Positions 1-9,797 of a stretch of 64,000 bases of DNA are shown here, one piece after another; within the stretch, counting starts at the first letter, position 1, and every line of letters begins with the position of its first letter. A model generated the notes under the pieces. That model was not told where the DNA came from, did not search any database, and saw only the letters and a list, made by a program, of their open reading frames with translations. Source of the stretch: Acetobacteraceae bacterium B3987 (GTDB lineage Bacteria > Pseudomonadota > Alphaproteobacteria > Acetobacterales > Acetobacteraceae); contig JAFNMF010000001.1 of assembly GCA_026537415.1 (NCBI GenBank), positions 241,572 to 305,571 of the forward strand, in the 5' to 3' direction. A program made the translations under genes and the position numbers.

Positions 1-1
1 T

Positions 2-109
2 AAAGCTGTGAGAGGAAGTTGTCTCCGTGAGGAGGCCGCCTCGGCTTTGTTGAAGACGCTTTTAGGGGGTAGTGAGGAGACCGTCAATAAAGAAAATGCA
101 TCTTCCTGA
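2..109 (+). CDS. possible C-terminal end of an upstream gene (partial)
   Basis: The frame is open from the window edge to a TGA at 107-109. It gives 35 hydrophilic residues ending in ENASS, with codon choice like the neighbours. I recognise no family. It may be the tail of a gene that starts outside the window, or chance. Confidence 0.3.
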   Translation, partial: KAVRGSCLREEAASALLKTLLGGSEETVNKENASS

Positions 110-359
110 AAAAAAAGCATAAGCCATGAGATGTTGAAAAAATAGTCCGTTCCGGACCTAAACTGAAAGATGAAAATGACAATCATCCGCATTTTCAGGA
201 TATTGTGGTATATATTTGGTAAGCAATACTGTCTTTTCTTTATAGTGATGCTGTTTAAACCTGTAAAAACTGTAAGGAATATCCTGCATAGGCTGCAGAT
301 GTCTGTTCGGGTGGCAGGCGCATCAGCATAGTGCAGGCAAGACAGGGATTGATGTCACA
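110..359. other. AT-rich intergenic region upstream of gltD
   Basis: About 250 bases without a convincing reading frame and clearly richer in A and T than the surroundings. It presumably holds the promoter of the gltD-gltB operon. I cannot pick a promoter with confidence, and I see no riboswitch-like fold or strong inverted repeat. Confidence 0.5.
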
Positions 360-1790
360 ATGGCTGAACAGATGCTGCGGTTTGTAAACTGCTCCCAGAA
401 ACTTCCGGACAAACGCTCGGCTGCCGAGAGACGGGAGGATTTTGAGGAGATTTACGCCGGGTTCAGCCCACAGCGGGCGCAGGAGCAGTCCTCACGCTGT
501 TCCCAGTGCGGTATTCCATACTGCACGGTTCACTGTCCGCTGGGTAATGTCATCCCTGAATGGCTTCGCCTGACGACGGAGGGGCGGCTGAGGGAGGCTT
601 ATGAGCTGTCTTCCAGCACCAACAGCTTCCCCGAAATCTGTGGGCGCATCTGCCCGCAGGACCGTCTCTGCGAAGGAAACTGCGTCATCCGTCCGGGCTT
701 TAAGAGCGTGACCATCGGGGCGGTGGAACGCTACATCACCGAGACGGCTTTTTCGGAGGGCTGGGTGCTGCCTCGTCTGCCTGTCGAGGAAACAGGGCAG
801 AGCGTGGGAATTGTCGGGGCCGGACCGGCTGGTCTGGCCTGTGCCGAACGGCTGCGGGCCGCAGGGCATGAGGTGCATGTCTATGAACGGCAGGAAAAAC
901 CTGGCGGGCTGCTGATGTACGGTATTCCGGGTTTCAAGCTGGATAAAACTGTCGTGGAACGCCGCTGGAGGCTGCTGGAAGAACAGGGGATCATTTTCCA
1001 TCTGGGGCAGTCCGTCGGTCATGGGGATGGTGCCGTGTCTCTGGAGACACTGCGCCAGAAGCATGATGCGGTTTTTCTGGCTACGGGTGTCTATCGGGCC
1101 AGACAGGTAAAGGGGCCAGGGGCCGGGCTGGCCAATGTGGTGGAGGCCCTGCCTTATCTCAAGTCTTCCCAGACAGAGTCTGTTTCTGATGGTCTCACAG
1201 CGAAAGGCAGACGTGTCGTGGTGCTGGGGGGCGGTGACACGGCCATGGACTGCGTCCGTACCGCCATCCGGCAGGGGGCAAAGGATGTTGTCTGCGCTTA
1301 CCGTCGTGACCGTGACAACATGCCCGGTTCCCGTCAGGAAGTCCTCAATGCCGAGGAAGAAGGTGCCCGTTTTGAATGGATGGTCACGCCGGAAGCCTTT
1401 CTTGGGGATGACAGCGTGAAATCTGTCCGCCTGCGGGAGATGCGTCTCGGTGCTGTTGATGCGGAAGGCCGTCGTGCCGTGGAGCGGACAGACACCGTCC
1501 GGGAGCTGAAGGCCGATTTGGTCATCTGTGCGCTGGGCTTCGAGCCGGAAAATCTGCCGGAACTCTGGCAGCAGCCAGACCTCGCCGTAACACGGTGGGG
1601 GACGCTGGATGTCTCCGGAAACGGGTATGAAACCAGCCTGCCGGGCGTGTTTGCTGGTGGGGATATTGTCCGGGGGGCGAGTCTTGTCGTCTGGGCCATT
1701 CGTGACGGGCGTGAAGCGGCTGATGCCATCATGAACCATCTATCTGCCGGGGTTGCCCGGTCTGCAACATCCGCTGAGGAGCGTGTCTGA
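360..1790 (+). CDS. gltD: glutamate synthase (NADPH) small subunit
   Basis: The small (beta) subunit of cytosolic NADPH-dependent glutamate synthase (GOGAT) passes electrons from NADPH through FAD and Fe-S clusters to the large subunit. The 476 residues match the usual length. The N-terminal cysteine cluster is visible (C47, C50, C55, C59 in SRCSQCGIPYCTVHCP), with a second group in CGRICPQDRLCEGNC. An FAD-binding GAGPAGLAC motif follows near residue 152, and an NADPH-binding VVVLGGGDTAMDC motif near residue 287. Its TGA overlaps the gltB start by one base (TGATG), so the two are translationally coupled. The order gltD-gltB is the reverse of that in E. coli. Another ATG 12 bases downstream is possible. 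Confidence 0.95.
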   Translation: MAEQMLRFVNCSQKLPDKRSAAERREDFEEIYAGFSPQRAQEQSSRCSQCGIPYCTVHCPLGNVIPEWLRLTTEGRLREAYELSSSTNSFPEICGRICPQDRLCEGNCVIRPGFKSVTIGAVERYITETAFSEGWVLPRLPVEETGQSVGIVGAGPAGLACAERLRAAGHEVHVYERQEKPGGLLMYGIPGFKLDKTVVERRWRLLEEQGIIFHLGQSVGHGDGAVSLETLRQKHDAVFLATGVYRARQVKGPGAGLANVVEALPYLKSSQTESVSDGLTAKGRRVVVLGGGDTAMDCVRTAIRQGAKDVVCAYRRDRDNMPGSRQEVLNAEEEGARFEWMVTPEAFLGDDSVKSVRLREMRLGAVDAEGRRAVERTDTVRELKADLVICALGFEPENLPELWQQPDLAVTRWGTLDVSGNGYETSLPGVFAGGDIVRGASLVVWAIRDGREAADAIMNHLSAGVARSATSAEERV

Positions 1791-4700
1791 TGTCCACCAT
1801 GAATGAAACCACGAACATGACATCCGCTCCAGAGACGGCACAGGAGTTTGTGAAAAACTATCAGGCTAATGTCGGGCGGCTGGAAGGGCTGTATGACCCG
1901 ACGCAGGAGCATGATGCCTGCGGTGTGGGGCTTGTGGCGGCGATGGATGGCAGACCCAGCCGTGCGGTTGTGCAGGCGGGTATCGAGGCTCTGGGCAATA
2001 TCTGGCACCGTGGTGCCGTCGATGCTGATGGCAAGACGGGTGACGGGGCAGGCATCCATGTGGAAATTCCGCAGAATTTTTTTGAGGATGCCATCCATAA
2101 TGCGGGGGACCTGCGGATTGAGGGGCGTATCTCCGTCGGGATGGTCTTCCTGCCCCGCACCGATCTTGCAGCGCAGGAGCGTTGCCGCCAGATCATCGAG
2201 ACGGAAATCCTGCGCTTCGGTTATGGTATCTATGGCTGGCGTCAGGTGCCGATTGATACGGCCTGCATTGGTGAGAAGGCCAATGAGACCCGCCCCGAGA
2301 TCGAACAGATCATGATCCGAAACACGCTGGGGAGCGATGAGGAAACGCTGGAGCGTGACCTGTATGTCATCCGCCGGCGTATCGAACAGGAAGCCACACG
2401 GGCGCAGGTGGAACTGTATATCTGCTCCCTGTCCTGCCGGTCCCTCATCTATAAGGGCATGTTCCTGGCCGAGAATCTGACGGATTTCTATCCTGATCTG
2501 CTGGATGAGCGGTTCGTTTCCCGCTTCGCCATCTATCACCAGCGTTATTCCACCAATACCTTCCCGAAATGGAAGCTCGCCCAGCCTTTCCGCAAGATCG
2601 CCCATAACGGGGAGATCAACACGCTTTCCGGTAACGTGAACTGGATGCGGGCGCATGAGACACGGCTAAGCAGCCCGGCTCTGGATGCGCATATGGAGTC
2701 CCTCAAGCCTGTCGTGCAGGTGGCGGGGTCTGATACGGCGGCATTGGACAATGTGTTCGAGCTTCTGACCTTCGCCGGGCGGAACGCTCCCTTTGCCAAG
2801 GCCCTCCTGATTCCCGCAGCGGCAGGGGCAAATTCTTCCCTGTCTGACCGGGCCAAGGCGTTTTATCGTTACTGCAATGCCGTCATCGAGCCGTGGGATG
2901 GTCCGGCAGCTCTTTGCGGGACGGATGGCCGCTGGGTCATTGCCGGTCTGGACCGTGCCGGTCTGCGGCCCCTGCGCTACAGCATCACGAAGGACGGGCT
3001 GCTGATTGTGGGTTCCGAGACAGGCATGGTGCGTGTGCCGGATGAAGCCATTGCCCTGCGTGGGCGGCTCGGGCCGGGACAGACCCTTGCGCTGGACCTT
3101 GATGAAGGCCGCTTCTACACGCCGCATGACGTGCTGGACATGCTGATCAACCGGCAGGATTACGAGGGCTGGATCAACGATGGCATTGAGGATGTCGGGC
3201 CCATGATGGCGCAGGTGACGGAGCCAGAAGGGATTGATCCGGAATCCCTGCACCGCCGTCAGCTGGCTGTCAATCTGACCTATGAGGACATGGAAGCCAC
3301 CCTCCAGCCAATGGTGCAGAATGGCAGCGAGGCTCTGGCCTCCATGGGGGATGATACGCCGCTTCAGGTGCTGTCACGCCATTACCGGGGGCTGTCCCAT
3401 TATTTCCGGCAGGGGTTCAGTCAGGTGACGAACCCGCCGATTGACAGCCTGCGGGAAACACGGGCCATGAGTCTCGTGACGAGGCTGGGCAATCTGGGCA
3501 ACATCCTGGCCGAGGAGGCCAGCCAGTGCCAGCTTCTCCAGCTTGCCAGCCCCATCCTGACCAATGGTGAGTTCAACCGTCTTCAGGAAATGTGTGGCCG
3601 ACAGGGTGAAACCATCGACTGCACCTTCCCGGTTGAGGCCGGAGAAGAAGGGATGCGGGCGGCCCTGACTCAGCTCTGCCAGAAGGCTGAAGACGCCGTG
3701 CGGGGTGGCTGTACCCATCTCTTCCTGACGGATGAGCGGAGTACGGCTGAACGGGCTGCCGTACCGATGGTACTGGCCGTGGCGGCGGTGCATGTCCATC
3801 TCATCAACCACAGCCTGAGAACCTTCACCTCCGTGAATGTCCGGGCTTCGGACGTGCTGGATGTGCATAGTCTGGCCGTGATGGTGGGTGTGGGGGCATC
3901 CACGGTCAATCCGTGGCTGGCACAGCAGAGCATTGCGGACCGTCTCCATCGGGGGCTGTTCGGTAAAATGACGCTGCGCCAGGCCATGGAACAGTATCGC
4001 AAGGCGGTGGACAAGGGCCTGCTCAAGATCATGTCCAAGGCTGGTATTTCGGTCGTTTCGGCCTATCGTGGTGGTTACAATTTCGAGGCGATTGGTCTGT
4101 CCCGCGCGCTTGTGGCAGAGTTCTTCCCTGGCATGGCCTCCCGTATTTCCGGTATCGGTCTGCCCGGTATCGCCCGGAATGTCATCAAGGCGCATAAACA
4201 GGCATGGCAGCCAGCGAATGTTTCGCCATTGCCGATCGGGGGCCGTTACAAGATACGTCCGGGCGGGGAGGCGCATTCCTTCTCGGCCAATGCGGTGCAT
4301 ATGCTGCAGACAGCGGTGCAGGCCAACAGCTATAAACTGTTCCGCCGTTATGCGGATGCTCTGGAAGCGCAGGAGCCGGTTGCCCTGCGTGACCTGCTGG
4401 ACTTCCGCTCCAGCGCACGGTCAATCGATGTGGATGATGTGGAAGGCATCACCCAGATTCGCCGCAGGCTGGTCGCTCCGGGCATTTCCCTCGGTGCGCT
4501 GAGTCCGGAAGCGCATGAGACGCTGGCCATCGCCATGAACCGCATCGGGGCAAAGTCCGATTCCGGTGAGGGGGGTGAGGACCCGGCCCGTGCCACACCA
4601 CGGCCTAACGGGGATAATGCGTCCTCAGCCATCAAGCAGGTGGCGTCTGGCCGCTTCGGTGTGACGGCGGAATATCTCAACAACTGCCGTGAGCTGGAGA

Positions 4701-6349
4701 TCAAGGTCGCACAGGGAGCCAAGCCGGGTGAGGGCGGGCAGCTTCCGGGCTTCAAGGTTACGGAGCTGATCGCCCGTCTGCGTCACGCCACACCGGGCGT
4801 CACGCTGATTTCGCCACCGCCGCATCATGACATCTACTCCATCGAAGACCTTGCCCAGCTGATCTATGATCTCAAGCAGATCAACCCGGATGCGACCGTG
4901 ACGGTGAAGCTCGTTGCCCGGACGGGTATCGGGACCATTGCCGCTGGTGTGGCCAAGGCGAAGGCCGATGCCATCCTGATCTCCGGCCATTCCGGTGGGA
5001 CGGGGGCGAGTGCCCAGTCTTCCATCTATTATGCCGGTCTGCCGTGGGAAATGGGGCTGAGCGAGACCCATCAGGTGCTGATGCTCAACCGTCTGCGTCA
5101 CCGGCTGAAGCTGCGTGTTGATGGTGGAATCAAGACCGGGCGTGATGTGGTGATCGCCGCCATGCTGGGGGCTGAGGAGTTCGGTATCGGTACGGCGGCT
5201 CTTGTGGCGATGGGCTGCATCATGGTGCGGCAGTGCCATACCAATACCTGCCCTGTTGGTGTCTGCGTGCAGGATGAGGAGCTGCGGAAGAAGTTTGAAG
5301 GCACGCCAGAGAAGGTCATCAATCTCTTTACGCTGATTGCCGAGGATGTCCGTAACATTCTGGCCCGTCTGGGGTACCGCTCCCTTAAGGAGATCATCGG
5401 GCGGACGGACCTGCTGCATCAGGTCTATCGTGGCTCGGACTATCTGGATGATCTGGACCTCAATGCGCTGCTGGTGCAGGCCGATACGGGCGGCTTTGCC
5501 CGACACTGCACGCTGGAAGGCCGCAATGAGGTGCCGGACACGCTGGATGCGCAGATCATCGCTGATGCCCAGCCGCTGTTCGAGCGGCGGGAGAAGCTGC
5601 ATCTGCACTACATCGTCCGTAATACGCATCGTGCGGTAGGGACGAGGCTGTCTTCGCTCATCACACGCCGCTTCGGCATGGCCAGTCTGCCGGAAGGGCA
5701 TTTGACACTCTCCCTGCGTGGGTCTGCCGGTCAGTCTCTTGGGGCTTTTGCCGTGCAGGGTCTGCGCATCGAGGTGGAAGGCGATGCCAACGACTATGTC
5801 GGCAAGGGGCTTTCCGGGGCCACGCTGGTGCTGCGTCCCAGCAGCACGACACCCTGCGCCACGGAGAAGAATTCCATCATCGGCAATACGGTGCTGTACG
5901 GGGCTACAGCGGGTGCCCTGTTTGCTGCCGGTCAGGCCGGAGAACGCTTTGCCGTGCGGAACTCCGGTGCCGTGGCGGTGGTGGAAGGCTGTGGCTCCAA
6001 TGGCTGCGAATACATGACTGGTGGTACGGTTGTTGTTCTGGGCAAGGCCGGGGACAATTTCGGGGCTGGCTTTACGGGTGGTACAGCCTATGTGCTGGAT
6101 CGTGACGGTGATTTCCCGGGCCGGGTGAATCACGACACGGTCATGTGCCAGCCTGTCACGGCCCAACGCTGGAAGGACGAACTGCGAGGCCTTGTGGAGC
6201 GTCATGAGCGTGAGACGGGCAGTGCCTATGCGGCTGATCTCCTCCATCACTGGGATGAGATTCTGCCGAAATTCTGGCATGTCGTGCCCAAGGATTATGC
6301 CCGCATCATTGGGTATGAAGAGGCTGATCTCAGGAGCCTGTCTGCCTGA
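1790..6349 (+). CDS. gltB: glutamate synthase large subunit
   Basis: The large (alpha) subunit of GOGAT hydrolyses glutamine and moves the ammonia through a tunnel to 2-oxoglutarate, forming glutamate. At 1519 residues it is full length. The N-terminal amidotransferase domain has the catalytic Cys in HDACGVGL (C44), which implies a propeptide of about 43 residues to be removed, as in the family. The FMN barrel carries the 3Fe-4S cysteines in the GCIMVRQCHTNTCPVG stretch near residue 1145. The C-terminal glycine-rich beta-helix is present (residues about 1320-1460). It works with gltD, and with glnD at 29-32 kb as part of nitrogen control. Confidence 0.97.
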   Translation: MSTMNETTNMTSAPETAQEFVKNYQANVGRLEGLYDPTQEHDACGVGLVAAMDGRPSRAVVQAGIEALGNIWHRGAVDADGKTGDGAGIHVEIPQNFFEDAIHNAGDLRIEGRISVGMVFLPRTDLAAQERCRQIIETEILRFGYGIYGWRQVPIDTACIGEKANETRPEIEQIMIRNTLGSDEETLERDLYVIRRRIEQEATRAQVELYICSLSCRSLIYKGMFLAENLTDFYPDLLDERFVSRFAIYHQRYSTNTFPKWKLAQPFRKIAHNGEINTLSGNVNWMRAHETRLSSPALDAHMESLKPVVQVAGSDTAALDNVFELLTFAGRNAPFAKALLIPAAAGANSSLSDRAKAFYRYCNAVIEPWDGPAALCGTDGRWVIAGLDRAGLRPLRYSITKDGLLIVGSETGMVRVPDEAIALRGRLGPGQTLALDLDEGRFYTPHDVLDMLINRQDYEGWINDGIEDVGPMMAQVTEPEGIDPESLHRRQLAVNLTYEDMEATLQPMVQNGSEALASMGDDTPLQVLSRHYRGLSHYFRQGFSQVTNPPIDSLRETRAMSLVTRLGNLGNILAEEASQCQLLQLASPILTNGEFNRLQEMCGRQGETIDCTFPVEAGEEGMRAALTQLCQKAEDAVRGGCTHLFLTDERSTAERAAVPMVLAVAAVHVHLINHSLRTFTSVNVRASDVLDVHSLAVMVGVGASTVNPWLAQQSIADRLHRGLFGKMTLRQAMEQYRKAVDKGLLKIMSKAGISVVSAYRGGYNFEAIGLSRALVAEFFPGMASRISGIGLPGIARNVIKAHKQAWQPANVSPLPIGGRYKIRPGGEAHSFSANAVHMLQTAVQANSYKLFRRYADALEAQEPVALRDLLDFRSSARSIDVDDVEGITQIRRRLVAPGISLGALSPEAHETLAIAMNRIGAKSDSGEGGEDPARATPRPNGDNASSAIKQVASGRFGVTAEYLNNCRELEIKVAQGAKPGEGGQLPGFKVTELIARLRHATPGVTLISPPPHHDIYSIEDLAQLIYDLKQINPDATVTVKLVARTGIGTIAAGVAKAKADAILISGHSGGTGASAQSSIYYAGLPWEMGLSETHQVLMLNRLRHRLKLRVDGGIKTGRDVVIAAMLGAEEFGIGTAALVAMGCIMVRQCHTNTCPVGVCVQDEELRKKFEGTPEKVINLFTLIAEDVRNILARLGYRSLKEIIGRTDLLHQVYRGSDYLDDLDLNALLVQADTGGFARHCTLEGRNEVPDTLDAQIIADAQPLFERREKLHLHYIVRNTHRAVGTRLSSLITRRFGMASLPEGHLTLSLRGSAGQSLGAFAVQGLRIEVEGDANDYVGKGLSGATLVLRPSSTTPCATEKNSIIGNTVLYGATAGALFAAGQAGERFAVRNSGAVAVVEGCGSNGCEYMTGGTVVVLGKAGDNFGAGFTGGTAYVLDRDGDFPGRVNHDTVMCQPVTAQRWKDELRGLVERHERETGSAYAADLLHHWDEILPKFWHVVPKDYARIIGYEEADLRSLSA

Positions 6350-6391
6350 CAGGGGATGATGACCGACCGGATCTGTCAGGCCGGGTGAGGG

Positions 6392-6422
6392 GGCTGTGAA
6401 AGAAAAGAGAGTTTTCACAGCC
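6392..6422 (+). terminator. hairpin after gltB, possible terminator
   Basis: A perfect 10-bp inverted repeat (ggctgtgaaa / tttcacagcc) with an 11-base loop lies 43 bases after the gltB stop. No T-run follows, so termination is uncertain. Confidence 0.4.
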
Positions 6423-6446
6423 TTCCGGCTTGGCTAGTCTGACGGG

Positions 6447-8306
6447 ATGATAATATCTCTTCGCAAGACACAGTCCCTTGCCCGTCTGCCTGAAGGCGGG
6501 CTGGTTTCAGTTCCAGAAAGTGCAGCGGCTGCGCCGGTGGCGGCTCCCCGCTGGGACCTTTCCGACCTCTATGCGTCCCCGGAGGACCCGGCCATTGAGT
6601 CGGATTTCATCCGACTGGAAGATGAGGCCAGAGCGTTCGAGACCCGCTGGAAGGGAATGCTGGGCAAGGCCTCACCAGCTGATCTGGCTCATGCACTTCA
6701 GGCCTATGAAGTGATTGAGGAGGGGATGGGGAAGATCGGTTCCTATTCCCAGCTTCTTTTCGCTGCCCATACGACTGATCCTGCCTGTGGTCGTTTTGCC
6801 CAGAGCGTGCGGGAGCGTCTGACGGCCATTTCTGCCTATCTGCTGTTTTTCCCGCTGGAACTGAACCGGCTGGATGATGCAGCCCTTGAAACAGGCTTCC
6901 AGAACTGTGAAGAACTGGCTGAATGGCGGCCTTACCTGCGGGACTTGAGGGTTTTCCGCCCTTATCAGCTTTCCGATGAGATCGAACGTGTGCTGATGGA
7001 CATGGCCGTCTCTGGCCGGAATGCGTGGGTGCGGCTGTTTGATGAAACCATGGCCGGGCTGATGGTCTCTTTTGAGGGGAAAGACCAGCCGCTGGGCGAT
7101 GTGTTCAACTATCTGACGGATGGTGACCGGACGAAGCGGGAGGACGCTGCCAAAGCGATCAGTGCTACTCTGGCGGCCAATAACAGGCTGCTGGTGGGTA
7201 TCACCAATACGCTGGCCAAGGACAAGGCGACGATTGACACCATGCGGGGCTATCCCCGTCCTGTCAGTAGTCGCAACCGGGCCAATATGGTGGAAGATGA
7301 GGTGGTGGATGCGTTGGTGGATGCTGTGCAGTCATCCTTCTCCCGCCTGTCCCATCGTTACTACGGCATGAAGGCCCGCTGGCTGGGGCTGGAAAAGCTG
7401 GAACACTGGGACCGTAACGCCCCGCTGCCGGACGTGCAGGACAGGCGGCTGAGCTGGGATGAAGGCAAGGCCATCGTCCAGCGTGCCTATCAGAACTTTG
7501 ATGAGGAAATGGGCCGTCATGCCAGCACCTTCCTCAATAATCCGTGGATTGATGCGGCTGCCGTGCCGGGCAAGTCTTCCGGGGCGTTTGCCCATCCGGT
7601 TGTGCCTTCCGTGCATCCCTACCTGCTGATGAACTATCATGGCCGTCCCCGTGACGTCATGACGCTGGCTCATGAGATGGGGCATGGCATCCATCAGATG
7701 CTGGCCGGGAAGAAGCAGGGCTATCTCCGTTCTGATACGCCGCTGACACTGGCTGAGACGGCTTCCGTCTTCGGTGAGATGCTGACCTTTCAGTCCCTGC
7801 TGGATGCGGAAAGTGATGCAAAACGCCGTCATCATCTGCTGGCCTCCAAGGTGGAGGACATGCTGAACACGGTCGTGCGGCAGATCGCTTTCTACCAGTT
7901 CGAGGTGCAGGTGCATGATGAACGGCGCAGCGGCGAAATCTCCGCCGAGCGTCTTGGTGAAATCTGGCGGGACGTGCAGACACGCAGCCTTGGGCCGGCG
8001 TTTAATTTCACCCCGGATTATGATCTGTACTGGTCATATATTCCGCATTTCATCCATTCACCTTTCTATGTGTATGCCTATGCCTTCGGGGACTGTCTGG
8101 TGAATGCGCTTTACGGCGTGTATCAGGACAGCCCGGCAGGTTTTGCAGGAAAATACAAGGAGATGCTGGCTGCTGGTGGCACATTGCGCCATCAGGAGCT
8201 GCTGGCTCCGTTCGGGCTGAATGCTGGTGATCCGTCTTTCTGGAATCGTGGTCTGGATGTCATTTCCGGGCTGATCGACCAGCTTGAGGCTGAACCGGCA
8301 GCGTGA
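6447..8306 (+). CDS. pepF: oligoendopeptidase F family zinc peptidase (M3)
   Basis: A cytosolic zinc endopeptidase of family M3B that cuts short peptides of roughly 6-20 residues, probably for peptide recycling. Its 619 residues are typical. The zinc motif is clear in TLAHEMGHGIHQML, with H409, E410 and H413. The third zinc ligand should be the glutamate in LAETASVFGEML about 30 residues later. The first 30 residues are poorly conserved and no good ribosome-binding site sits in front of this ATG, so the true start is uncertain. The family core begins near WDLSDLY. It follows gltB by about 100 bases with a hairpin between them, so it is probably a separate unit. Confidence 0.92.
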   Translation: MIISLRKTQSLARLPEGGLVSVPESAAAAPVAAPRWDLSDLYASPEDPAIESDFIRLEDEARAFETRWKGMLGKASPADLAHALQAYEVIEEGMGKIGSYSQLLFAAHTTDPACGRFAQSVRERLTAISAYLLFFPLELNRLDDAALETGFQNCEELAEWRPYLRDLRVFRPYQLSDEIERVLMDMAVSGRNAWVRLFDETMAGLMVSFEGKDQPLGDVFNYLTDGDRTKREDAAKAISATLAANNRLLVGITNTLAKDKATIDTMRGYPRPVSSRNRANMVEDEVVDALVDAVQSSFSRLSHRYYGMKARWLGLEKLEHWDRNAPLPDVQDRRLSWDEGKAIVQRAYQNFDEEMGRHASTFLNNPWIDAAAVPGKSSGAFAHPVVPSVHPYLLMNYHGRPRDVMTLAHEMGHGIHQMLAGKKQGYLRSDTPLTLAETASVFGEMLTFQSLLDAESDAKRRHHLLASKVEDMLNTVVRQIAFYQFEVQVHDERRSGEISAERLGEIWRDVQTRSLGPAFNFTPDYDLYWSYIPHFIHSPFYVYAYAFGDCLVNALYGVYQDSPAGFAGKYKEMLAAGGTLRHQELLAPFGLNAGDPSFWNRGLDVISGLIDQLEAEPAA

Positions 8307-8376
8307 AGATGAAAGCCAGCCTGCATTTTGTGGGCTGGCACATTGCCTGACAGGGCAACAGGTAAGGGTTGAGACT

Positions 8377-9735
8377 ATGGCACGTGAACGTGACATCGAC
8401 AGGACGGGTTTTGTCGATAACATGCAGCGTATGTTCCGGGCTTCCAGCATGGTTGGGGGCGTGGCGGCACGTATGGCGGGCCATAAGTTGGGGTTGCGCA
8501 GCAATACGAACAGTCATGCTGAGGAGTTGCGCCACGTTCTGGGGTCCCTGAAAGGCCCGATGATGAAGGCCGCCCAGCTTCTTTCGACCATTCCCGGTGC
8601 CCTACCGGATGAATATGCCGAAGAGCTGGCCCATCTTCAGGCCAATGCACCGCCCATGGGCTGGAATTTCGTCCAGCGGCGCATGAGAGCCGAGCTGGGG
8701 CCGGGTTGGGAATCCCGCTTCCGGTCATTCAGTCACGAGGCCGTGGCGGCGGCGTCACTGGGGCAGGTGCATCGTGCCGCTCTGGCTGACGGGCGGGAGG
8801 TGGCCTGCAAGCTGCAATATCCCGGCATGGCCGGGGCCATGGAGCAGGACCTCAGGCAGCTGAAGCGGGGTCTGGGTGTGTTCAGTCTCGTAGGCAATGC
8901 CATAAGGCAGGATGAGGTCTATACCGAGCTTGCCGAACGGATGCGGGAAGAGCTGGATTACACACGGGAAGCCAGCCATCTGCGTCTCTACAGGCTCATG
9001 CTGGCGGACGTGCCAGAAGTGACGGTGCCTGCTCCGGTAACCGGGTTGGTTACGGAGCGTCTGCTGACGATGGACTGGGTGGGTGGCCGCTCTATGAAGT
9101 CCGTTCTGGAGGAGCAGCTGCCACAGGAAGAGCGCAATGCCATTGCGGTTGCGCTGTTCAAGGCATGGTATAAGCCCGTCTATCATTACGGTGTCGTGCA
9201 TGGTGACCCGCATATGGGCAACTTTACCGTGCGGCCGGATGGAGGGCTGAATTTGCTGGATTTCGGCTCGGTGCGTATTTTCTCGCCCCGTTTTGTCGGG
9301 GGTGTCCTGTCTCTCTTCGCTGCCCTGCGGGATAATGATGAGGAGCGGGCCTATGAGGCCTATCATGACTGGGGCTTCAAGGACATTTCACGAGAGCGGG
9401 CAGCCGTTCTGAATGAATGGGCGCGTTTCTTCTACCGTCCGCTCATGACGGATGAAATCTGCAACGTAGAAGAGAGCAACAATCCGCAGGAAGCCCGGAA
9501 GGTTCTGGAAAATGTCTATGATGGACTGAAGCGCACGGGTGGTATCACTCTGCCACGGGAATTCGTCATGCTGGACCGCTCGGCCATCGGGCTGGGCAGT
9601 GCTTTCCTGCGGCTGGGGGCACGGGTGAACTGGCATCGGCTTTTCATGGAGCTGACGCAGGATTTCAATGTGGATGTTCTGGCTGCCCGTCAGAAGGAAG
9701 CCCTGCGAAAGGCGCAGGTACAGCCTGCCCGATAA
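8377..9735 (+). CDS. COQ8/UbiB/AarF family atypical kinase-like protein
   Basis: An ABC1/ADCK-family protein of 452 residues. Relatives (UbiB, COQ8) are ATPase-like atypical kinases that support ubiquinone synthesis. The start is the ATG of MARERDID, preceded by AAGGGTTGAG. The family alanine-rich loop appears as VAAASLGQVHRA, the catalytic loop as YHYGVVHGDPHMGNF and the metal-binding motif as LLDFGSVR. The N-terminal KxGQ signature reads KAAQ in GPMMKAAQLLSTIPGALP. I believe this variant is common in alphaproteobacterial members. There is no obvious C-terminal transmembrane pair as in UbiB proper, so a direct ubiB role is not certain. A small hairpin (8315-8339) lies between pepF and this gene. 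Confidence 0.85.
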   Translation: MARERDIDRTGFVDNMQRMFRASSMVGGVAARMAGHKLGLRSNTNSHAEELRHVLGSLKGPMMKAAQLLSTIPGALPDEYAEELAHLQANAPPMGWNFVQRRMRAELGPGWESRFRSFSHEAVAAASLGQVHRAALADGREVACKLQYPGMAGAMEQDLRQLKRGLGVFSLVGNAIRQDEVYTELAERMREELDYTREASHLRLYRLMLADVPEVTVPAPVTGLVTERLLTMDWVGGRSMKSVLEEQLPQEERNAIAVALFKAWYKPVYHYGVVHGDPHMGNFTVRPDGGLNLLDFGSVRIFSPRFVGGVLSLFAALRDNDEERAYEAYHDWGFKDISRERAAVLNEWARFFYRPLMTDEICNVEESNNPQEARKVLENVYDGLKRTGGITLPREFVMLDRSAIGLGSAFLRLGARVNWHRLFMELTQDFNVDVLAARQKEALRKAQVQPAR

Positions 9736-9739
9736 AAGA

Positions 9740-9774
9740 AAGGCCGGATGGGAAATGCCCGTCCGGCCTTTTCA
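9740..9774 (+). terminator. bidirectional intrinsic terminator
   Basis: A 13-bp stem (9740-9752 with 9758-9770, one G-U pair) and a 5-base loop are followed by TTTTC. A-rich sequence on the other side makes it usable by the convergent gene as well. Confidence 0.85.
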
Positions 9775-9797
9775 TCAGGGTGTTTAGGGAGACGCCC

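Noticed and set aside
492-1739. Open frame of 415 codons opposite gltD
   Set aside because: An antisense shadow of gltD, whose Fe-S and nucleotide motifs fix the real frame.
4625-6418. Open frame of 597 codons opposite gltB
   Set aside because: It lies entirely over conserved gltB sequence, has no ribosome site, and its product has no recognisable domain.
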